Origin: CAWCBH01 sp963793785 | GTDB taxonomy: Bacteria; Actinomycetota; Thermoleophilia; Solirubrobacterales; 70-9 | DNA: 64,000 nucleotides | NCBI GenBank assembly: GCA_963793785.1 | Contig: CAWCBH010000003.1 | Span: 2,217,949-2,281,948 of the forward strand | Direction of reading: 5' to 3' | Position numbers and translations under genes: made by a program | Shown here: piece by piece, positions 8,110 through 17,314 of the stretch | Position numbering within the stretch: position 1 is the stretch's first letter | How the letters are laid out: each line of letters opens with the position of its first letter | Notes under the pieces: generated by a model | The model's input: the letters and a program-made list of their open reading frames with translations, nothing else | Databases searched by the model: none | What the model was told of the DNA's origin: nothing

Positions 8110-9443
8110 TCAGGGCCCGAGGACCCGCTCGGCGTACGCGTTGCTGAAGGTGCGCGCCGGGTCGAGCTCGTCGCGGGCCGCCTGGAAGTCGGCCCAGCGC
8201 GGATAGCGCTCGGACAGCGTCGCCGCGGTCTGAAAATGCCGCTTTCCCCAGTGCGGGCGGCCCCCGTAGGAGTCCATGATCTCCTCCACGGCCTCGAAGT
8301 AGGGCCGCCACTCCATCCCCTGGTACTGGTGCACCGCGATGTAGGTCGTCTCGCGCTCGTGGGAGGGGCTGAGCAGGGCGTCGTCGGGGGCGACGACGCG
8401 GCACTCGATCGGCATCGGCGACCTCGATCTGCTGCTCGCGGATCAGGTCCAGCACCCGGCGCAGCGCCTGCGGCCCATCGTCGCGCGGGATCGCGTACTC
8501 CATCTCGGTGAAGCGGATCGTGCGGTGGTTGGCGAAGATCCGGTAGCTGCGATCGAGGTGCTCGCCCTGGGACATCAGCCGCGCCGCCAGCCGGGTGGCG
8601 CGGGGGATCAGCGCCGGGCGGCGGCGGGCGAGGCGCAGCATCAGGTCGCCGACGCCGTTCTCCAGCACCACGTCGCCGAGGTAGCGCCGCATCCGGCCGC
8701 GGGGCCGCGGCTCGCGCTCGGTGCGGTTGCGCCTGATCGTCAGCGCCTTCTCGGTGTAGGGGAAGACGAAGAACTCGAAGTGGTCGTTGGCCGCGGCCAG
8801 CTCCGCAAACGAGCGCCAGGACGTCGTCGAGCGGTCGCGGCTCGTCGATTCGGTGCAGCGTGAAGGCGGGCACGCAGCGCAGCGTCACCGCCGAGATCGC
8901 CCCCAGCGCGCCGACGCCCACCCGCGCCGCCCGCAGCAGGTCGGGCTCGGAGTCCGACGTCAGCTCCCGCACGCTGCCGTCGGCGAGGACGATCTCGACC
9001 GACTCCACCTGGGCGGAGATGTTGCGCAGCGAGGCGCCGGTTCCGTGGGTCGCGGTGGAGATCGCACCGGCGATCGTCTGGCGGTCGATGTCGCCGAGGT
9101 TCTCCAGCGCCAGGCCGAGCCCGTGCAGTCGCTCGTTGAGGTCGGCGAGAACGATCCCGGCGCCGACCCTGACCAGGCCCGACGACGGATCTGCCTCCTG
9201 GAGATCGTTCAGGGCCTCGATCCGGATCATCGTCTCGGCCGTCATCGCGGCCTCGGTGAAGGAGTGGCCGGAGCCGGGAACGGAGACTCGGCGTCCCGCC
9301 TCGGCATTGGCGCGCACCGCCTCGGCCAGCTCATCTCGGGTCCGTGGCCGCAGCACCTCGGCCGGGCGACAGGCCTGGTCTCCGGCCCAGTTGCGCCAGT
9401 CCTCGACCGCCCCACGTGGGGTCCGGGTCGTCGCGGTCGCCAT
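8110..9443 (-). CDS. FAD-linked aldonolactone oxidase (D-arabinono-1,4-lactone oxidase family), frameshifted
   Basis: A VAO-family flavoprotein that oxidises sugar-derived lactones or polyols. Begins MATATTRTPRG at 9443. The FAD domain shows VSVPGSGHSF, LGDIDRQTIAGAISTATHGTG and AARVGVGALGAISAVTLR. The ALO C-terminal domain shows FANHRTIRFTEMEY, QYQGMEWRPYFE and GGRPHWGKRHF, ending ARTFSNAYAERVLGP. Frame jumps near 8820 and 8425 separate the three parts. The stop at 8110 lies 11 bases from the end of the convergent upstream gene. An MFS transporter gene is just upstream on the same strand (9454-10620), so transport and oxidation of a sugar derivative may be linked. Confidence 0.85.
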
Positions 9444-9453
9444 CGGGTGAAGC

Positions 9454-10620
9454 CTAGACCCGCTCGCCGAGGCCGGCCTCGGCAACAGGGCCGGCCCCGA
9501 CCACCCGCCGGGCCAGGAACGCGGTCGCCAGCAGGAGGGCGGCGATCGCCAGGCAAGGGGCGGCGTATCCGGCCGCGCCGGCAACCGCTCCCCCGGCGAC
9601 CGCGCCGCTGACCTGCCCGCCCGCCCAGGCGAGGTTGAGCAGCCCCGCCGCGAAGCCCTGGTGCAGCCCGTGGGCCTCCGCGGCCTCGGAGAGGATCGTC
9701 GTCGCCGGCACGAAGCAGAAGCCGGCTCCGACTGCGATTCCGACCTCCGCTCCGATCACAACCGGGATCACGTCGCCGACGCCGACCAGCGTGATCATCA
9801 CAGCGCCGATCCCAATACCGATCAGGAACGGGGCCAACCGCCCGGCCCGGTCGGAGTAACGGCCGACGGCCGGCGCCAGCATCGCCTCCAGGGCCGCGCC
9901 GCACGTGAACCCGGCCGCGATCAGTGCCGCGCTCCCTCCCAGCTCGTCAACTCGCAGCGGCACCAGCACGGCGCTGGTGCCGAAGGTCAGCGAGGGAACT
10001 GCGACCAGCGCCGCGGCTCCAAGCACCGGCCCGCTGCCCAGGGTGCGCAGCACCTTGCCGGGGCTGTCCTCCTGGGGCTGCGTCGTATCGGGCAGGCGCG
10101 ACGCGGCGGCGGCGAGCACCAGGGTCACGACCAGGACCGAGGCGAAGACCGGCTCGGTCCCGATCTCGGTTGCGAGCGCGCCCAGCGGAGGTCCGAAAAG
10201 AGCACCCCCGACGGCGGTCCCGATCGCGCCGCCGATCACCGCCCCGCGGCGTTCGTCGGGCGCGGAGGTGATCAGCCAGGTCAGCGCGCCGGACCAGGTC
10301 AGCGCGCCCGAGACCCCCTGCGCGAAACGGGCGCCATCGAGGAGGACGATCTGCTCGGCGAATCCGAACACGGCGCTGGAGACGCCGAGCAGCAGCAGGC
10401 CGCTGATCACGGTCCGGCGCGGCCCGACCCGGGCGGCGACGAAGCCGGCCGGAATCGAGGCGATCAGCGTTCCGGCCGCGAACGAGGCGGTGAGGATTCC
10501 GGCCCCCGCCTTGCCGAGGTCGAGATCCTCGCTGTAGGTCGGCAGCAACGGCGTGATCGCCGCGTAGAAGGTGACGTCGAGGAAGATGATCGCCGAGGCG
10601 AGGATCGTCAGCCGCCGCAT
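9454..10620 (-). CDS. MFS transporter
   Basis: 388 residues with about 12 predicted membrane spans. It starts with a short basic end and the hydrophobic LTILASAIIFLDVTFYAAI. The MFS loop motif appears as AARVGPRRTVISG after span 2, and SDRAGRLAPF lies between the two halves. The substrate is unknown; drug, sugar or metabolite efflux are all possible. The stop is 10 bases before the start of the aldonolactone oxidase on the same strand, suggesting one transcript. Frame intact. Confidence 0.88.
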   Translation of the reverse strand: MRRLTILASAIIFLDVTFYAAITPLLPTYSEDLDLGKAGAGILTASFAAGTLIASIPAGFVAARVGPRRTVISGLLLLGVSSAVFGFAEQIVLLDGARFAQGVSGALTWSGALTWLITSAPDERRGAVIGGAIGTAVGGALFGPPLGALATEIGTEPVFASVLVVTLVLAAAASRLPDTTQPQEDSPGKVLRTLGSGPVLGAAALVAVPSLTFGTSAVLVPLRVDELGGSAALIAAGFTCGAALEAMLAPAVGRYSDRAGRLAPFLIGIGIGAVMITLVGVGDVIPVVIGAEVGIAVGAGFCFVPATTILSEAAEAHGLHQGFAAGLLNLAWAGGQVSGAVAGGAVAGAAGYAAPCLAIAALLLATAFLARRVVGAGPVAEAGLGERV

Positions 10621-10688
10621 CGCTCCATCCTGTCAATCGATCCCGGCCGGGCTCATCGCAACCCCGTCGCGGCGCTACTGAGCGACAG

Positions 10689-10778
10689 CGGAGGGGGAGG
10701 GATTCGAACCCCCGGGCCGGTGAAACCGGCCAGCTGCTTTCAAGGCAGCCGCATTCGACCAGACTCTGCCACCCCTCC
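10689..10778 (-). tRNA. tRNA-Ser (anticodon TGA)
   Basis: Minus-strand cloverleaf with a long variable arm. The acceptor stem GGAGGGG pairs with CCCCTCC, the anticodon loop is CTTGAAA (TGA), the variable arm GGCCGGTTTCACCGGCC is a strong stem, and the T-arm is GGGGG-TTCGAAT-CCCTC. This is the second serine tRNA in 4 kb. Confidence 0.95.
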
Positions 10779-10826
10779 GGCGGCAGACAGGTGATACCAG
10801 CCGACCGCCCCGAATAGGCTCCGCCC

Positions 10827-12002
10827 GTGGCCGAGTACGCCGACTATTACCGCGAGATCTACGCCCGCGGGCTGGCCGGGGAGCAGCCCGCGATCCCGGT
10901 CTCGATCGCCGAGCTCGAGGAGCGAGCCGTGGAGGCGATGGAGCCGCGGGCCCGCGCCTACGTCTGCGCCGGGGCGGGCAGCGAGGAGACGATGCGGGCA
11001 AACCGCGAGGCGTTCCGGCGCTGGCGGATCGTGCCGCGGATGCTGCGCGACGTCTCCGAGCGCTCGCTGCAGGTCGAGCTGCTCGGCATCGACGATTCCG
11101 GCGCCGGTCCTGCTGGCGCCGATCGGGGTGCAGAAGATCGTCCACGAAGACGGCGAGCTGGCCAGCGCCCGGGCCGCCGCGGGCCTGGGCTTGCCCTATG
11201 TCACCAGCACCGCCGCCGCCTACTCGCTCGAGGAGGTCGCCGAGGCCTGCGGCGACGGCCCTCGCTGGTACCAGCTCTACTGGCCAGGCGAGGACGCGAT
11301 CGCCGCGAGCATGGTCGGCCGCGCCGAGAGGCCCGGGCTACAAGCGCGATCGTCGTCACCGTCGACACCTTCATGCCGGGCTGGAAACCGCGCGACCTCC
11401 AGCAGGCCTGGCTGCCGTTCCTCGAGGGCACCGGAACCGCGAACTACTTCGAGGATCCGGTCTTCCGCGAAGGGGCTGGAGCAGCCCGCCCGAGGAGGAC
11501 ATCGGAGCCGCCGTCGGCCACTTCCTCAGCGTGCTAGAGCCAATCCCGCGCCTCACCTGGGAGCGGCTGGCCTGGCTGCGCGAGCAGACCGAGCTGCCGA
11601 TCCTCTCAAGGGGATCCTCCACCCCGAGGACGCCCGCGAGGCGCTCGAGCGCGGGAAGCGGCCGGGATCATCGTCTCCAACCACGGCGGCCGCCAGGTCG
11701 ACGGCGCGATCGCTGCGCTCGAGGCGCTGCCGCCGATCGTCGAGGCGGTCGGCGATCAGATCGCGGTGCTGATGGACAGCGGCATCCGCGGCGGCAGCGA
11801 CGTCCTCAAGGCGCTTGCGCTGGGCGCCGACGCGATCCTCCTCGGCCGCCCCTACCTCTGGGGGCTGGCGCTCGACGGCCAGGCCGGCGTCGAGACGGTG
11901 CTGAAGATGCTGCTCGCCGAGCTCGACCTGACGCTGGCCCTGACCGGCCACACCGACGTCACCACGCTCGGCCCCGAGGCGCTGGTCCGCGAGCCCGCCT
12001 AG
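10827..12002 (+). CDS. FMN-dependent alpha-hydroxy-acid oxidase (lactate oxidase/2-monooxygenase type), frameshifted
   Basis: Paralogue of the gene at the left edge. It starts MAEYADYYREIYARG, with RRWRIVPRMLRDVSERSLQ in the first frame. The remaining family landmarks then occur in order in other frames: LLAPIGVQKIVHEDGE, RWYQLYWPGEDA, VTVDTFMPGWKPRDL, LSVLEPIPRLTWERL, KGILHPEDA, the FMN/substrate motif SNHGGRQVDGAIAALEALPP, and DSGIRGGSDVLKALALGAD with ALLGRP-like AILLGRPYLWGLAL. Jumps are needed near 11095, 11340, 11475, 11600 and 11665. The order and completeness suggest an intact gene with indel errors. Its stop overlaps the stop of the convergent GMC gene in the palindrome CCTAGG. Confidence 0.85.
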
Positions 12003-13589
12003 GCCGGCGGAGCGACGCCGCGGATCAGGTCGGCGGCCTTCTCGGCGATCATCACGATCGCGGCGGTCGGGATGGCCGCCGACGATCGTCGGCATCACCG
12101 AGGCGTCGGCGACGCGCAGGCCGTCGACGCCGCGCACGCGCAGCTCCGGATCGACCACGCGCGCCATCGTCGCTGCCCATCCGGCAGGTGCCGACGGGGT
12201 GGTAGAGGAGCTCGAGCTCACGCCGCACGAAGTCCTCGACGTCGGCATCCGACGCGACCGATCGCCCGGCACGAGCTCGCGACCCCGCACCGAGGCCAAC
12301 GGCTCGGTGTGAGCGATCTCGCGCGACTTGTGGACGCCGGCGACCATCGCCGCCAGGTCCTCCGGCTCGGCGAGGTGGTTGCCGACGAGCTGCGGCTTCG
12401 CGAGGGGATCCGCCGAGCGCAGCCGCAGCCGGCCGCGGCTGCGGGGGAGATCAGCACCGGCCCGAGGGTGAAGGCGTGGCCGTCGAACTCGTCGAAGCCG
12501 TGGTCGTGGTAGTAGGCGGGGGCGAAGATCAGCTCGACGTCGGCCGCGGGCAGGCCCGGCCGGGTGCGGATGAAGGCCAGCGCCTCGCCGACGTTGGAGG
12601 TCAGCGGCCCCTTCCGCCGGATCAGGAACTGGAGCAGCGCCTTCGGCTTCTCGGCGTCTGCCAGGTCGTCATCGACAGTCGTCTCCCAGCAGAGCGTCAG
12701 GAATGGATGGTCCTGCAGGTTCTCGCCGACCTCAGGAGCATCGACCAGCGGCTCGATCCCGTGCGAGCGCAGGTGCTCGGCGGGGCCGATGCCGGACAGC
12801 ATCAGCAGCTGCTGGCTCCCGATCGCCCCCGCGCAGAGGACGACCTCGCTCCCGACCCGGCCAGCTTCCTCGCGCGCCGCGGCCACCGCGCCAGCGCACG
12901 CCGGCGGTCGCGCCCGCCGTCGAGCTCGATTCCCAGCACCTGCACCCCGGTCTTCACGGTCAGGTTCGGCCGCTTGCGCGCCGGGCGCAGGTAGGCATCG
13001 GCGCTCGACCAGCGGCGCCCGTTTCGCTGCATCACCGGGGTCATGCTCAGCCCGTCCTGCTCGGGCGAGTTGACGTCGGGATTGGCGGGAATCCCCGCCG
13101 CTTGTCCGGCTTCGAGGAAGCGGCCGGTGAGCGGACGGGGGTCGCACGCGCCGCTGACGTGAGCGGGCCGTCGTGCCCGTGCCCCTCGCCGCCCGGCGCC
13201 CGGTAGTCCTCGAGCCGCCGGAAGTAGGGCTCGACATCCGCCCAGCCCCAGCCCGGGCAGCCGGCCTCGCTCCAGCCGTCGTAGTCCAGCGGCCGGCCGC
13301 GCGTGTACATCATCGCGTTCATCGAGGTCGAGCCGCCGAGCGACTTGCCGCGGGGCACGAACAGCTCCCTGTCGTTGAGATGCGGCTCGGGCCCGGTGCT
13401 GTAGTCCCAGTCGAGCTTGGTCTTGAACTGCTTCGCGAAGGCGGCCGGGATCTTGATGTTCGGCGAGCGGTCGCGCCCGCCCGCCTCGAGGAGCAGGACC
13501 CGCGTGCCGGCGTCCTCGCTGAGCCGGGCCGCCACCGCGCAACCCGCTCCCCCGGCACCGACGACCACGTAGTCGTAGGCGTTCTGCAC
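11999..13589 (-). CDS. GMC-family oxidoreductase (choline/alcohol dehydrogenase-like), frameshifted
   Basis: FAD enzyme that oxidises alcohols. It starts MQNAYDYVVVGAGGAGCAVA with the FAD Rossmann motif, then the GMC signature 1 region VPRGKSLGGSTSMNAMMYTRG. Later parts in other frames include GIPANPDVNSPEQDG, VVLCAGAIGSQQLLMLSGIG (signature 2), AYYHDHGFDEFDGHAFTLGP, and a C-terminal piece with DGLRVADASVMPTIVGGHP that holds the conserved His region and ends AEKAADLIRGVAPPA. Frame jumps occur near 13140, 12880, 12420, 12260 and 12080. A normal-length family member is recovered when these are ignored. Confidence 0.85.
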
Positions 13590-13628
13590 GGCCGCCAGCC
13601 TAATCGCCGCCGGCGAGGCCGGGCGACT

Positions 13629-14087
13629 TCAGTCGCTGAGGTCGACCCGCTCGATCTTCTGCTCGGAGAGCGGCCGGTCCGATGAGTCGGTGTCGGTCGC
13701 CTCGATCGCGTCGACGGCGTCCATCCCGTCGCTGATGCGCCCGAAGACCGTGTGCTTGCCGTCCAGCCACGGCGCCGCGTCGGTGGTGACGATGAAGAAC
13801 TGGGAGCCGTTCGTATTCGGGCCGGCGTTTGCCATCGCCAGGGCGCCGCGGACGATCTTGTGCTCGTTGATCTCGTCCTCGAAGGTGTAGCCGGGACCGC
13901 CTCGGCCGGTGCCCTCCGGACAGCCGCCCTGGATCATGAAGTCGCTGATCACGCGATGAAAGGCGAGCCCGTCGTAGTAGCCGTCGGCGGCGAGCTTGCG
14001 GAAGTTCTCGACCGTCTTCGGAGCCTCGTCGTCGAACAGCTCGACCGTCATCGCGCCGGCGGTCGTGTGCAGGGTTGCCTCGCTCAC
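13629..14087 (-). CDS. ppiB: Cyclophilin-type peptidyl-prolyl cis-trans isomerase
   Basis: 152 residues, a single cytosolic cyclophilin domain with no signal peptide. Active-site landmarks are FHRVISDFMIQGG (catalytic Arg), GPNTNGSQFFIVT and WLDGKHTVFGRI. Speeds proline isomerisation during folding. Intact and the normal size for bacterial PpiB. Confidence 0.96.
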   Translation of the reverse strand: MSEATLHTTAGAMTVELFDDEAPKTVENFRKLAADGYYDGLAFHRVISDFMIQGGCPEGTGRGGPGYTFEDEINEHKIVRGALAMANAGPNTNGSQFFIVTTDAAPWLDGKHTVFGRISDGMDAVDAIEATDTDSSDRPLSEQKIERVDLSD

Positions 14088-14126
14088 GCCGCGGCACTAT
14101 AGGCGAGGAGCATCGCCGGCTGCCGA

Positions 14127-14456
14127 CTACAGGCCCAGGTCCTCGACGCCTCGCTCCTCAAAGCCGAGGTGATGGGCGAGCTCGTGGCGCAGCGTCTGCT
14201 CGACCTGGCGGGAGAGGAGATCGGGGTCGTGGCCGAAGTCGCGCTCGAGGGTGTCGCGGTAGATCACGATCCGGTCCTCGAAGAAGTCGCCGGCGACCCC
14301 GTCGCCGAAGTACTCCCCGTAGGCGGCTTCGTCGCCGCCCAGCTCCGAGACGACCACCGGAACCTGCTCCAGCAGCTCCCGGAACTGCGCCGGCAGCCGG
14401 TCGATCGCCTCGGCGACCAGGGTCTCGAACTCGTCCTCGGAGCGCTGCACCCGCAA
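14127..14456 (-). CDS. Zincin-like metallopeptidase (Zincin_1 family)
   Basis: 109 residues with the zinc motif HELAHH at 91-96 followed by GFEERGVEDLGL, typical of the small actinobacterial Zincin_1 proteins (Pfam PF06262). His91 and His95 should bind zinc and Glu92 should act as base. There is no signal peptide, so it is cytosolic. The physiological substrate of this family is not established. It is divergent from the GH26-like gene. Confidence 0.87.
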   Translation of the reverse strand: MRVQRSEDEFETLVAEAIDRLPAQFRELLEQVPVVVSELGGDEAAYGEYFGDGVAGDFFEDRIVIYRDTLERDFGHDPDLLSRQVEQTLRHELAHHLGFEERGVEDLGL

Positions 14457-14540
14457 ATCGTCCCAGTCTGAAACCGAAGTTGCGGGTTGGCGTCGGGCCC
14501 TCCATAGTCTGGCCTGCTCCGCAACGGCGCCCCCGGAGGC

Positions 14541-15689
14541 GTGTTGCGAGTGATTGTGGGCTCACCCGGCGGGAGAGACGACCATCTGCGGCTCCGCTCC
14601 AGCGGTGGGCGGGCGCTGCGCGCTGCCCGGCTCCCGCTCGTCGCCGCTGCCTTCTTGCTCTGCCTGGGGCTTGCGGCGCCGTCCGCGCTCGCCTTCCGCG
14701 TCTACAAGCCCCCGTCGGGCGAGGTCTTCTTCGGGGTCACCGACAACGGCGACGCCTCCGGCTTTCGCAGCTTCGCGCGGGCGGTCGACAAGCACCCGGC
14801 GGTGATCGAGACCTACCACCCCTGGGAGAACAGCCTCAACCAGGCGATTCCCCGCTGGCGCGAGGTCCGCGCCCGGCCGATCCTGCACATCTCGACCGTC
14901 AACCAGGACGGGCGCGAGGTGATCACCCCCCGCGGCATCGCCGTCGGCAAGGGCGACGAGTACCTGCTGCGGCTGAACCGCCGCTTCGCGGAAGCCGAGA
15001 TCCGCGCCTACATCAGGCCGCTGGGAGAGCCGAATCGCTGCCTCAACGCCTACACGGCGGTCGATTGCGCCGGCAACCTGCGCGCGTCGCGCTACGCGCA
15101 CCACTGGTACCGGCGCGCATTTCGCCGCATCTACGTGATCGTGCACGGGGGCGCCCGCCGCTGGCGCATCAATCGCCGCCTCGAGCGGCTGGGCCTGCCG
15201 GGAATCCGCCGCGGCGGCGGCCGCGAGCCGCGGCGGCTGCCGGAGGCGCCGATCGCGGTCATCTGGAGCCCGCTGCCGGAAGGCTCTCCCGGGGTGCGGG
15301 CCAACCGACCGGGGTACTACTGGCCCGGATCGCGATGGGTCGATTGGGTCGGCACCGATTTCTACTCGCGCTACCCGTACTGGAATGACCTGCGGCGCTT
15401 CTATCGCCGCTACGCGAAGCGCAAGTCAAAGCCCTTCGCGCTCACCGAATGGGGCCTCTGGGGCGGGGACTCGCCGCGCTTCGTGCGGCGAGTGTTCGGA
15501 TTCGTGCGCACGCACCGGCACACGCGGATGCTCGTCTACTACCAGGACTTCGGATCCAGCAACTCGTTCCGGATCCAGAACTATCCCGGCGGCCTCGACG
15601 TGCTGCGGCGCCGTCTGGACTCCCGCCGTTTCCCGGCCTTCGCTCCGCACCCGCCCGAGCCCGAGCCGACCAGCGGCGGGATCGGCTAG
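14541..15689 (+). CDS. Secreted GH26-like glycoside hydrolase domain protein
   Basis: Up to 382 residues. A signal peptide is clear (RLPLVAAAFLLCLGLAAPSALA). The mature part resembles the TIM-barrel of GH26-type beta-mannanase-like proteins: GVTDNGDASGFRSFARA, AVIETYHPWENSLNQAI, WVDWVGTDFYSRYPYW, and KPFALTEWGLWGGD, where the Glu could be the nucleophile. Start choice is uncertain: GTG codons at 14541, 14550 and 14556 are in frame. GGAGG at 14535-14539 is best spaced for 14550. A polysaccharide-degrading or remodelling role is inferred; the substrate is unknown. Confidence 0.75.
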   Translation: MLRVIVGSPGGRDDHLRLRSSGGRALRAARLPLVAAAFLLCLGLAAPSALAFRVYKPPSGEVFFGVTDNGDASGFRSFARAVDKHPAVIETYHPWENSLNQAIPRWREVRARPILHISTVNQDGREVITPRGIAVGKGDEYLLRLNRRFAEAEIRAYIRPLGEPNRCLNAYTAVDCAGNLRASRYAHHWYRRAFRRIYVIVHGGARRWRINRRLERLGLPGIRRGGGREPRRLPEAPIAVIWSPLPEGSPGVRANRPGYYWPGSRWVDWVGTDFYSRYPYWNDLRRFYRRYAKRKSKPFALTEWGLWGGDSPRFVRRVFGFVRTHRHTRMLVYYQDFGSSNSFRIQNYPGGLDVLRRRLDSRRFPAFAPHPPEPEPTSGGIG

Positions 15690-15746
15690 AGCGCCCGGTC
15701 CCGGCTTTGCGACAATAGGTGTTGGGTCGGGCACAGCCCAGGAGCC

Positions 15747-15791
15747 GGTGGTCGACATTGACCGGCCATGAGGCGGTGAACCTCGACCACC
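15747..15791. promoter_or_regulatory. Inverted repeat in the leader of the Mrp gene
   Basis: GGTGGTCGA at 15747-15755 is repeated inverted as TCGACCACC at 15783-15791, twelve bases before the ATG of the Mrp gene. It could be a leader hairpin or a dimeric operator. It is not a known motif to me. Confidence 0.35.
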
Positions 15792-15803
15792 CAAACTGAC
15801 CTG

Positions 15804-16952
15804 ATGCCGCTACCGACCAACGAACAGATCACCGAGAAGCTGCGGGCCGTGATCGACCCGGAGCTGCGCCGCTCGATCGTCGAGCTGGGCATGGTGCGCC
15901 AGATCGACGTCCGCGAGGGCGGCCGAGTCGAGGTCGTCGTCTCGCTGACCACCGCCGGCTGCCCGATCCGCAACCACTTCCAGCAGGCGGTTGCGGCGCA
16001 GGTGCGCGAGCTCGACGGGGTGACCGAGGTCGAGGTCGGCTTCGACGTCCTCTCCGACGAGGAGAAGGGCGCCCTGCAGCAGGCGCTGGGCCGAGGCCGT
16101 CTCCCCGAGGGAGCGCTCGCCCAGGTCAAGAACGTGATCTGCGTCGCGTCGGGCAAGGGCGGCGTCGGCAAGTCGACGATGACCGCCAACCTCGCCGCGG
16201 CGCTGCAGGCCGACGGCCATTCCGCCGGGGCGCTGGACTGCGACGTCTACGGCTACTCGATCCCGCGCATGCTCGGGGTCAACCAAAAGCCCGAGGTCAA
16301 CGGGGAGCGAAAGATCGTGCCGCTGACCACCCCCGGCGGCGTCAAGGTGATGTCGATCGGGTTCTTCGTCGAGGAGAACGCGGCGGTCGTCTGGAGGGGC
16401 CCGATGCTCCACAAGGCGATCCAGCAGTTCCTCGAGGACGTCGCCTGGGACGAGCTCGAGTACCTGCTCCTCGATCTGCCGCCGGGCACCGGCGATGTCT
16501 CGATGACCCTCGCCCAGCTGCTGCCGCAGGCCAAGATCCTCGTCGTCACGACGCCGCAGCCGGCCGCGCAGTCCGTTGCCGCCCGGGCGGCCGAGATGGC
16601 CGCCAAGGTCGACCTCGAGGTGCTGGGCGTGATCGAGAACATGTCCGGGTTCTCGACTCCCGACGGCCAGCGGTTCACGATCTTCGGCGAGGGCGGCGGG
16701 CAACTGCTCGCCGACGAGCTTGACGTTCCCCTGCTGGGCAAGGTGCCGCTCTCGGAGGAGCTGCGCGTGCATGCCGACGCCGGCGCGCCGTTGGTCACCG
16801 AGGAGCCGGATGCGCCCGCGTCGCAGGCGATCCGCCAGGCCGCTCGCGGGATCGTCGCCACGACCCCGCAGGAGCTGCCTGTGCTTCAGGCCGTGCCCGC
16901 CGCCGCCGAGGCGGCGCCGATCAGCGGCACTGAGTTGCCGATGGTCAACTAG
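15804..16952 (+). CDS. apbC: Mrp/NBP35-type P-loop ATPase (iron-sulfur carrier)
   Basis: 382 residues. An N-terminal MIP18/DUF59 domain (about 1-90, with TTAGCPIR) precedes a deviant Walker A motif GKGGVGKS at 117-124. Further motifs are DCDVYGYSIPRMLG, LLLDLPPGTGDVSMT and VIENMSGF. Mrp proteins carry and transfer Fe-S clusters. The CxxC cluster motif usual near the end of the ATPase domain is not seen here (NMSGFSTPDG), as in some actinobacterial members. The ferredoxin gene lies tail-to-tail immediately downstream. Confidence 0.93.
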   Translation: MPLPTNEQITEKLRAVIDPELRRSIVELGMVRQIDVREGGRVEVVVSLTTAGCPIRNHFQQAVAAQVRELDGVTEVEVGFDVLSDEEKGALQQALGRGRLPEGALAQVKNVICVASGKGGVGKSTMTANLAAALQADGHSAGALDCDVYGYSIPRMLGVNQKPEVNGERKIVPLTTPGGVKVMSIGFFVEENAAVVWRGPMLHKAIQQFLEDVAWDELEYLLLDLPPGTGDVSMTLAQLLPQAKILVVTTPQPAAQSVAARAAEMAAKVDLEVLGVIENMSGFSTPDGQRFTIFGEGGGQLLADELDVPLLGKVPLSEELRVHADAGAPLVTEEPDAPASQAIRQAARGIVATTPQELPVLQAVPAAAEAAPISGTELPMVN

Positions 16953-16953
16953 T

Positions 16954-16976
16954 AGCCGGCGCGGTCCGCGCCGGCT
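16954..16976. terminator. Hairpin between convergent Mrp and ferredoxin genes
   Basis: AGCCGGCGCGG and CCGCGCCGGCT form a perfect 10-11 bp stem with a tiny loop. It starts just after the Mrp stop and overlaps the ferredoxin stop. It lacks a U-tract but is well placed as a two-way terminator. Confidence 0.6.
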
Positions 16977-17241
16977 AGCTCTTGCTCTTGTAGTACTCCG
17001 CGTTGATCTCGGTGTACTTGGCCCACTCGCCGGGAAGCTGGTCCTCGGCGAAGCAGGCGTCGACCGGGCAGGCCTCGACACAGGCATCGCAGTCGATGCA
17101 CTCGTCGGGGTCGATGAAGAGCTGCTTGGCCTCCTCGTAGTCGGCCTCGTCTGGCGTCGGATGGATGCAGTCGACAGGGCAGACCTCGACGCACGAATTG
17201 TCCTTCTCGCCGATGCAGGGTTCCGCGATGACGTAGGTCAT
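16975..17241 (-). CDS. fdxA: 7Fe-type ferredoxin
   Basis: 88 residues. The first cluster set is Cys9-Cys17-Cys21-Cys25 and the second is Cys48-x2-Cys51-x2-Cys54-x3-Cys58, matching ferredoxins with a 3Fe-4S and a 4Fe-4S centre. An acidic insert (about residues 27-42) separates the two motifs. Cys63 is an extra cysteine. Carries single electrons to oxidoreductases in the cytosol. A good ribosome site (GGAG region near 17250) precedes the ATG. The upstream gene is divergent. Confidence 0.94.
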   Translation of the reverse strand: MTYVIAEPCIGEKDNSCVEVCPVDCIHPTPDEADYEEAKQLFIDPDECIDCDACVEACPVDACFAEDQLPGEWAKYTEINAEYYKSKS

Positions 17242-17314
17242 TTTGGAGGCGTTCTCCTAGGTCGTCGTTCGGTGCCTGAAGCTCAGACGGAGGCGACATT
17301 CTAGGGTTCCGGGC

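Noticed and set aside
974..10778. tRNA genes as integration sites of an island
   Set aside because: No integrase gene, no repeated tRNA 3' end, and the flanking genes are ordinary chromosomal ones.
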